Positions 7,392 to 11,731 of a DNA stretch of 11,731 nucleotides are shown here, one piece after another. The stretch is from CAYLYM01 sp964387645 (GTDB lineage Bacteria; Calditrichota; Calditrichia; RBG-13-44-9), in NCBI GenBank assembly GCA_964387645.1, contig CAYLYM010000122.1, forward strand, positions 1 to 11,731, in the 5' to 3' direction. How positions within the stretch are numbered: the stretch's first letter is position 1; each line of letters opens with the position of its first letter. A program made the position numbers and the translations under genes. The notes below the pieces were generated by a model that saw only the letters and a program-made list of their open reading frames with translations, was not told the origin of the DNA and did no database searches.

Positions 7392-8186
7392 ATGATAAAG
7401 CGATATTTAAATGACGAAAAGATCGTTTCGGTAACCGGAACAATTCTCATACACCTGGTTCTATTTTTCCTCTTTTTCATCATCCATATCGATTTTCGTC
7501 CTGTCATTGAAGAATTCACCGAAGTGAGCTTTGCTGGTGGTTTTCAAGCACCTCCTTTAAAACGCGTACCGTCCATTATGGAACAATTGAAAGAAGAACC
7601 CCAAGAAGCTATCCAAGAGGAACTGCCAAATATCCCGGAGGAATTAGAACTACCTGAAAGGAGGCAATTGGCTTTGAATGAAGAAGAAATATTGGAAAAG
7701 ATTCAGCCGGAACCGGAAAAATTTGTGAGACCTGGCAATGTTGTAAAAAAAACGCCGGATATGAAACCACCCCTAACCAGATACAAAGACACTGGTCCCA
7801 CTTTCACCCGGCAGGAGAAACAAATCGAACGCGGCTTGTTTCGGAAGCAGCTTGATGAAAAATTATTACAGGGCACCCAAAAAGTCGATATCAATGTGGA
7901 GAGGGACTTTGAAATCGACTGGCAGGGGGAGATCAAACGAGAAATTTATCAAAAACGGCTTCCGGAATTTCCCCCGGACGTGCAGCGGGAAGCTACTATA
8001 AAGATTCAATTCACTGTTTTACCCAATGGACTGGTAGGTTCGGCGGTCCTCCTGCAAAAAGGTGATACCAAGTTAGAAAACCTGACACTGGAAGCCTTTA
8101 AAACATGGCGTTTTAACCCCCTACCCGATTACGTGGAACAAGTGCCGCAAACAGGCATAATCACGTTTCATTTTAAACTAAAGTGA
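7392..8186 (+). CDS. tonB: TonB family energy-transducing protein
   Basis: This 264-residue protein has a cytoplasmic tail and one membrane helix (about residues 12-33). A linker of about 150 residues is rich in Glu, Pro and Lys. The TonB C-terminal domain covers about 188-264. That domain shows the familiar elements LPEFPPD, then IQFTVLPNGLVGSAVLL, an AFKTWRFNPL segment and a final beta strand. His21 sits in the membrane helix four residues after Thr17, mirroring the Ser-x-x-x-His pair that couples E. coli TonB to ExbB/ExbD, with Thr for Ser. TonB would span the periplasm and pull on an outer-membrane partner. The linker is markedly acidic (for example EEPQEAIQEELP), unlike the Pro-Lys repeats of enterobacterial TonB. 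The start has only a weak Shine-Dalgarno (TTGAG), but an in-frame stop at 7383-7385 excludes an earlier one. It is the last gene of the block. Confidence 0.92.
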   Translation: MIKRYLNDEKIVSVTGTILIHLVLFFLFFIIHIDFRPVIEEFTEVSFAGGFQAPPLKRVPSIMEQLKEEPQEAIQEELPNIPEELELPERRQLALNEEEILEKIQPEPEKFVRPGNVVKKTPDMKPPLTRYKDTGPTFTRQEKQIERGLFRKQLDEKLLQGTQKVDINVERDFEIDWQGEIKREIYQKRLPEFPPDVQREATIKIQFTVLPNGLVGSAVLLQKGDTKLENLTLEAFKTWRFNPLPDYVEQVPQTGIITFHFKLK

Positions 8187-8224
8187 TACTAATTCACATT
8201 AAAGTTTCCCAGACAAATTTTTAT

Positions 8225-8256
8225 AAAACAAGCCAGATCATACCAGACCTGGCTTG
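8225..8256 (-). terminator. Terminator hairpin between tonB and the reductase
   Basis: Perfect 8-base arms (CAAGCCAG at 8229-8236 and CTGGCTTG at 8249-8256) enclose a 12-base loop. On the minus strand the stem is followed at once by TTTT and further A/T-rich sequence, about 45 bases after the reductase stop. This fits an intrinsic terminator for that gene. On the plus strand there is no T-run after the stem, so termination of tonB here is less sure. Confidence 0.5.
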
Positions 8257-8301
8257 ACATGTTTCCGTTCACAATTTTACAAAGGGAATCATAAAACCTT
8301 T

Positions 8302-9300
8302 CTAATGAATACGCGTATCCTTGCCTCCCTGCCACATGTCGGCGTTGTCACCTAACTTCTCTTTCAGCGGTTCAGTTGCACGAGAAAGGCGTTCTATGAT
8401 TTCCTGTGACAATTGCAAAGATACTGCTTCAACATTTCTTTGTACTTGTTGAGGATTTCGGCCACCGACAATAACAGAGGTTACTCCGGGCTGGGCCATC
8501 AGCCAGGCTAAAGAGATGTTCGCCATGCGAAGTTGGAGCTCCTCCGCAATGGCACGGATTTTCTCGACGGCGGCAAAAGTTTCTTCTTCACAACCAGGTT
8601 CACCATGCCGCGTTTGAGACCGTTGGCTACTAAAATGCCGCGTTCTGGCCCGGTCGTCCGGAACTTCTGCAGCAGTACGAAATTTCCCTGTGAGCAAACC
8701 TTGCATCAAAGGAGAGTAACACAATACCGCAATTTCATTTTGAATACAAAGGGGCAAAATCTCATATTCAATTGCACGGAACAACAAGTTATAGGCCAAC
8801 TGATTGCTTCGCACGGCATATCCGCTCCTCAAGAAAGTCTGCATATCCTGTACGCCAAAATTTGATACCCCATACTCTCGAATTTTTCCTGCTTCTTTCA
8901 ATTTTTCTAAAACATCCAGCGTTTCCTCAACAGGAATCTGTGGATTTGGCCAGTGGAGTTGATACAAATCGATCCAATCGGTTTTCAAATTTTTTAAACT
9001 CCGCTCACACGCTTCCACCAACAAATCTGGTTGGTAATGTTCAGGAAGAACCTTTGATGCGATAACAATTTTGTCGCGAACGTGCCCCAGAGCTTCGCCT
9101 ATCATTTCCTCCGAGGCACCGTTTCCGTAGGCTTCGGCAGTATCGAAAAAATTAATTCCAGCATCATAAGCCGCCTGCAAGGCTGCCAGAGAATCTTTCC
9201 GGTTCTGCGGTCCCCAGTTAAATCCACCAACAATGGCCCAACAGCCAAAAGCCATAACGGACACTTCAATATCGCTTTTACCCAGTTTCGTATACCTCAT
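8302..9300 (-). CDS. Aldo/keto reductase, NAD(P)H-dependent
   Basis: The 332-residue protein covers the full aldo/keto reductase TIM barrel, a soluble cytoplasmic oxidoreductase of aldehydes, ketones or sugars. The complete catalytic tetrad is visible: Asp53, Tyr58, Lys83 and His116, in the contexts FFDTAEAYG, ASKV and LYQLHWP. Cofactor-binding segments follow: GVSNF (144-148), Gln167 in NQLAYN, YSPLMQGLLTGK (195-206) and the nucleotide-site motif GGRNPQQVQRN (279-289). The C-terminal extension ends in NADMWQGGK, as I recall for one group of bacterial family members. The ATG is preceded by GGAG five bases upstream. The gene runs the same way as the 689-residue gene but 243 bases separate them, so they are probably separate units. 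The substrate cannot be inferred; fermentation, detoxification and sugar metabolism are all possible. Confidence 0.93.
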   Translation of the reverse strand: MRYTKLGKSDIEVSVMAFGCWAIVGGFNWGPQNRKDSLAALQAAYDAGINFFDTAEAYGNGASEEMIGEALGHVRDKIVIASKVLPEHYQPDLLVEACERSLKNLKTDWIDLYQLHWPNPQIPVEETLDVLEKLKEAGKIREYGVSNFGVQDMQTFLRSGYAVRSNQLAYNLLFRAIEYEILPLCIQNEIAVLCYSPLMQGLLTGKFRTAAEVPDDRARTRHFSSQRSQTRHGEPGCEEETFAAVEKIRAIAEELQLRMANISLAWLMAQPGVTSVIVGGRNPQQVQRNVEAVSLQLSQEIIERLSRATEPLKEKLGDNADMWQGGKDTRIH

Positions 9301-9440
9301 TTTAACTCCAATTTATTTATCCCATATTTTGCAATAAAATTTTGATTTGAAATTAATTTTAGTATTAACAAAATATTAAATGTATAAGGCTTAAAAATCC
9401 CATTTTACTTTTTCACTTAAATGAAAAATAACAATAAATT

Positions 9441-9520
9441 AATTAGTGAAAATTGGTGTTAATTCGTGGATAATGCACAATTTGGGTTTATCATTCTATC
9501 ACCATTAAGACCACGAATTT
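9441..9520. repeat. Phased 10-bp AATTNGTG repeats with inverted copy
   Basis: Three units stand head to tail with exact 10-base spacing: AATTAGTGAA (9441), AATTGGTGTT (9451) and AATTCGTGGA (9461). At 9511-9519 CCACGAATT is a perfect inverted match to AATTCGTGG (9461-9469), with 41 bases between. The element fills the non-coding space behind the 689-residue gene and upstream of the reductase. It could be a dispersed intergenic repeat or a phased binding site. I recall similar sequences between genes in other deep-branching bacteria but cannot verify this here. The loop is too long for an ordinary terminator. Confidence 0.55.
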
Positions 9521-9543
9521 TTATCCGATGTTTATTTTTATAC

Positions 9544-11613
9544 TCAAATCTGGCATTCATCTACAATCCGTTTTGCTTCCCTTTTCAATTTCATCGCAAA
9601 ATCATTTTGGCGTTTTAAAGCCTTCTCAAGTGCCACTAATGTATCATAATACAATTCCCAACTCCGGCGCTCTTTCTCATATTGCTGTCTCAGCGGACTA
9701 TTTTCCCCCTCTACAAAGTGAAGCACTCGCGATATGCGTTCCGCTCCATTGGTAACAAAGTTAACTCCCGACGAAGAATCCCCATTCTGAAAAAATGAAA
9801 GCGCCTTTAGAGCAAACCGGAGATAGACAACTGTTTTTGGAATACGGGAAATAAAACACCCGGTGAAGGGATCTACTCGTTCTTTAATTCGCCGATAATC
9901 CGAATCCAGCACCCGGGCGTAGTTAGAAAAATACAAAATCCGGATATAATCACCGATAAGTTTTCCTACCTGAGATGCATTAATGGCTTCCTGGGCAAAA
10001 GCTTCTTTGTCATGCCGCATAATCAGCCCATCTTTATGCAGATACGCTAATTGTACATCGGATCTGATCATCGTTGAAAAAAGGTAGGCCTGATCTTCAG
10101 CCCGCCCAAAAAAGGAAGGAGTAAAAGGTCTAAACTTTTTAAGCGCACCTACCAATATTCCATTAGTGCCGCCGGTAACATGAATCCTTTGAATACATTG
10201 AGTTTTTCCGTCTAATCCGTTGGAGCCATAGCGGGTCATCATCTCGGCGCGGGTAGAAAGCGCCTGCGGCAACTGGCTGAAAAAAATATATTCATCTGGA
10301 TTCAAAGAACGATCCGGATAAGGAACATCCGGCGTAAAAAGCGAATTCCTGATATCCTTCTCATTGACCAATGCACCGGCAATCATCCCTAACTCGACCG
10401 GCTGCCCAAAAGCATCAACACCTTTCGCGTTCCACAGAGGCGTCTGGAAATGTTCAAAGGCCGATAACCCGGTCTCTTTAATCAGTTCCTCCTGGGGAAA
10501 AACCTGGTCGAGATCAATCTTGAAAGTAGCTTTTACCTGGGGATCAGCAAAGATGGACCAGAATACAGAAATAGCCTTTAAGAAGCTGTAGTGGCGACCA
10601 TATTCACCGTCCACTCCAAAAACCTGAAAGACATTTTCATCATACCGTTCTGAAAAAAAATTTTTAGCGGCAGGTTTAAGAATTTTCTCAACAATTTTTT
10701 GCGTATCATCTTCGGTAAATACAAAAACATTCAAATGCCGGAAGCTGCCCTGTTTTGCCAATTCCTCCTGCAAATAAGCCCTGGCAATTTGATGAAGAAA
10801 TGGATGGGTCACAGAAACGGAAAGCACACAAGTTAATTTCTGATGAGGCGCCACATTACCGCGCTTCTTTTCAAATTCCACAGCCTGTTCCAATCCATTC
10901 AGACCATAGAGAACCTCGTTATTTTCTGGTGCCACACCAACAGGGATGGGATGATCATACCAGAACTGTTGAGGTTGACCTGAATTTTCCTGCAATATGT
11001 TTTTCACAAAATCGCTTAGTGATAATTCTTTCAGGGATTTTGTAGCCGAAGGCACGGTTAATAATACATTGGAGGTGAATAGAATTTGCCTGGCGGGATT
11101 TTGAATGGTCTCCTTTGCCGTTTCAGTGATACGAACTGTTCTTTTCTGTCGCAGCAATCGTTCATGCTGTTTAAGATCGGCCAACACTCCCTGTGCTTCC
11201 GGGAAAAAGACAGCCCAGAGTTTCTCTCTGGTTTCCAGCTTATTTTTCAAATTATTCGCATTCAAACACCATTCATAAAGCGATTCGAGTTTTTCTGAAA
11301 AATCAGATTCTTGTGCAGCGGTTTTTTCAATCTCTCCTGGAATCACATCGATGCCGTTGAGATAAAATCTGGCCACATCTCCCCACTCGGGTAACTGAGA
11401 CATTTCCTTTAAATAACTATAAGCGCGGGAATAATCCGGGTGCCGGGATCCTGAGAGAACAATGAGAAAAGCAATGGTAAGATTTTTCGCCACATTCGAA
11501 ACATCTTCATCATCGACATTCAAACGGAGGCCACCGGAAATAATTTTGAAACCTTCTCCATCATTATCATCTGTGATGAGTTTATATAAAATAGTCTCAA
11601 ATTTCCTTCTCAT
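9544..11613 (-). CDS. Unrecognised 689-residue protein, GT-A glycosyltransferase-like motifs
   Basis: I do not recognise a named family. No signal peptide or membrane helix is seen, so a cytoplasmic location is likely. Three regions can be drawn. Residues 1-200 are mostly helical and charged. Residues about 215-540 form an alpha/beta core. Residues 540-689 are helical, ending in a Lys/Glu-rich segment that may be a coiled coil. The core contains strand-like LTCVLSVSVTH (260-270) and VFVFTEDD (296-303). It also has FKIDLDQVF (364-372), whose Asp367-Leu-Asp369 resembles the metal- and nucleotide-sugar-binding DxD of GT-A enzymes. Further on are RAEDQAYL (504-511) and LHKDGLIMRHDK (525-536), which match the place where such enzymes carry an acidic catalytic motif and a late metal-binding His. 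The role is therefore inferred as sugar transfer. The ATG has GAGGAG eight bases upstream. It stands alone, with no sugar-pathway genes beside it. A phosphotransfer or nucleotidyl enzyme is the alternative. Confidence 0.6.
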   Translation of the reverse strand: MRRKFETILYKLITDDNDGEGFKIISGGLRLNVDDEDVSNVAKNLTIAFLIVLSGSRHPDYSRAYSYLKEMSQLPEWGDVARFYLNGIDVIPGEIEKTAAQESDFSEKLESLYEWCLNANNLKNKLETREKLWAVFFPEAQGVLADLKQHERLLRQKRTVRITETAKETIQNPARQILFTSNVLLTVPSATKSLKELSLSDFVKNILQENSGQPQQFWYDHPIPVGVAPENNEVLYGLNGLEQAVEFEKKRGNVAPHQKLTCVLSVSVTHPFLHQIARAYLQEELAKQGSFRHLNVFVFTEDDTQKIVEKILKPAAKNFFSERYDENVFQVFGVDGEYGRHYSFLKAISVFWSIFADPQVKATFKIDLDQVFPQEELIKETGLSAFEHFQTPLWNAKGVDAFGQPVELGMIAGALVNEKDIRNSLFTPDVPYPDRSLNPDEYIFFSQLPQALSTRAEMMTRYGSNGLDGKTQCIQRIHVTGGTNGILVGALKKFRPFTPSFFGRAEDQAYLFSTMIRSDVQLAYLHKDGLIMRHDKEAFAQEAINASQVGKLIGDYIRILYFSNYARVLDSDYRRIKERVDPFTGCFISRIPKTVVYLRFALKALSFFQNGDSSSGVNFVTNGAERISRVLHFVEGENSPLRQQYEKERRSWELYYDTLVALEKALKRQNDFAMKLKREAKRIVDECQI

Positions 11614-11705
11614 GTATTAGACTCCTCATTTCAAACACATAACAGCAATCCATAATTGAATATTTGATAAATGAATTTACAAATTAAGCAATGAAGGTGG
11701 TGGAT

Positions 11706-11731
11706 ATGCAAATTAAATGTGAAAAATTATT
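11706..11731 (+). CDS. Possible gene start cut by the window edge
   Basis: An open frame begins at ATG 11706 and runs to the edge, reading MQIKCEKL. AAGGTGG lies five bases upstream, a fair Shine-Dalgarno. An in-frame ATG at 11691 is also possible but has no ribosome site. The gene would be divergent from the 689-residue gene. Eight residues are too few for a family; the beginning is compatible with an ABC-transporter ATPase or a small metal-binding protein, both speculation. Confidence 0.3.

Noticed and set aside
8533..9345. Several plus-strand frames opposite the aldo/keto reductase
   Set aside because: They are antisense to a gene with a complete catalytic tetrad and cofactor motifs; their translations look random.
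10364..11298. Plus-strand frames opposite the 689-residue gene
   Set aside because: Short, without ribosome sites, and antisense to a long frame of consistent composition.

Overview
The window reads as a chromosomal segment of an AT-rich, Gram-negative (two-membrane) bacterium. The evidence for an outer membrane is direct: an ExbB-ExbD-TonB energy-transducing set and a signal-peptide-bearing beta-barrel protein whose C-terminus resembles TonB-dependent receptors. Several genes have clear Shine-Dalgarno sequences (best before exbB and exbD), and there are sigma70-like promoters. That argues against Bacteroidota proper, where Shine-Dalgarno use is weak. A member of the wider FCB group, such as Calditrichota, Ignavibacteriota or KSB1-like lineages, is my best guess, but this is inference from style and not a match to a known genome.

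Layout from left to right. (1) A minus-strand hotdog-fold acyl-CoA thioesterase (115-543) with an extended -10 promoter behind it. (2) About 770 bases of very AT-rich DNA with no convincing intact gene; it may hold the remains of a broken minus-strand gene (about 1013-1245). (3) A plus-strand block of five genes (1314-8186): a secreted protein made of about 26 TPR units, a short outer-membrane barrel protein overlapping it by four bases, then exbB, exbD and tonB. A near-consensus promoter (1256-1284) lies just upstream of the first gene. (4) A hairpin between convergent genes, placed to terminate the next gene. (5) A minus-strand aldo/keto reductase (8302-9300). (6) A 243-base gap with three head-to-tail 10-bp AATTNGTG repeats and an inverted copy. 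(7) A minus-strand 689-residue protein (9544-11613) that I do not recognise but that has glycosyltransferase-like (GT-A) motifs. (8) At the right edge, a possible plus-strand gene start.

The most coherent system is the five-gene block. ExbB and ExbD would form the proton-driven motor in the inner membrane and TonB the force-transmitting rod. The TPR protein probably acts in the periplasm as a scaffold, and the barrel sits in the outer membrane. The barrel carries a TonB-box-like stretch near its mature N-terminus but seems to have no room for a normal plug domain. The locus may therefore be a dedicated TonB machine with a non-standard outer-membrane partner. No substrate-specific gene is present to say what it moves or senses. 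The flanking thioesterase, reductase and 689-residue protein show no evident functional link to it.
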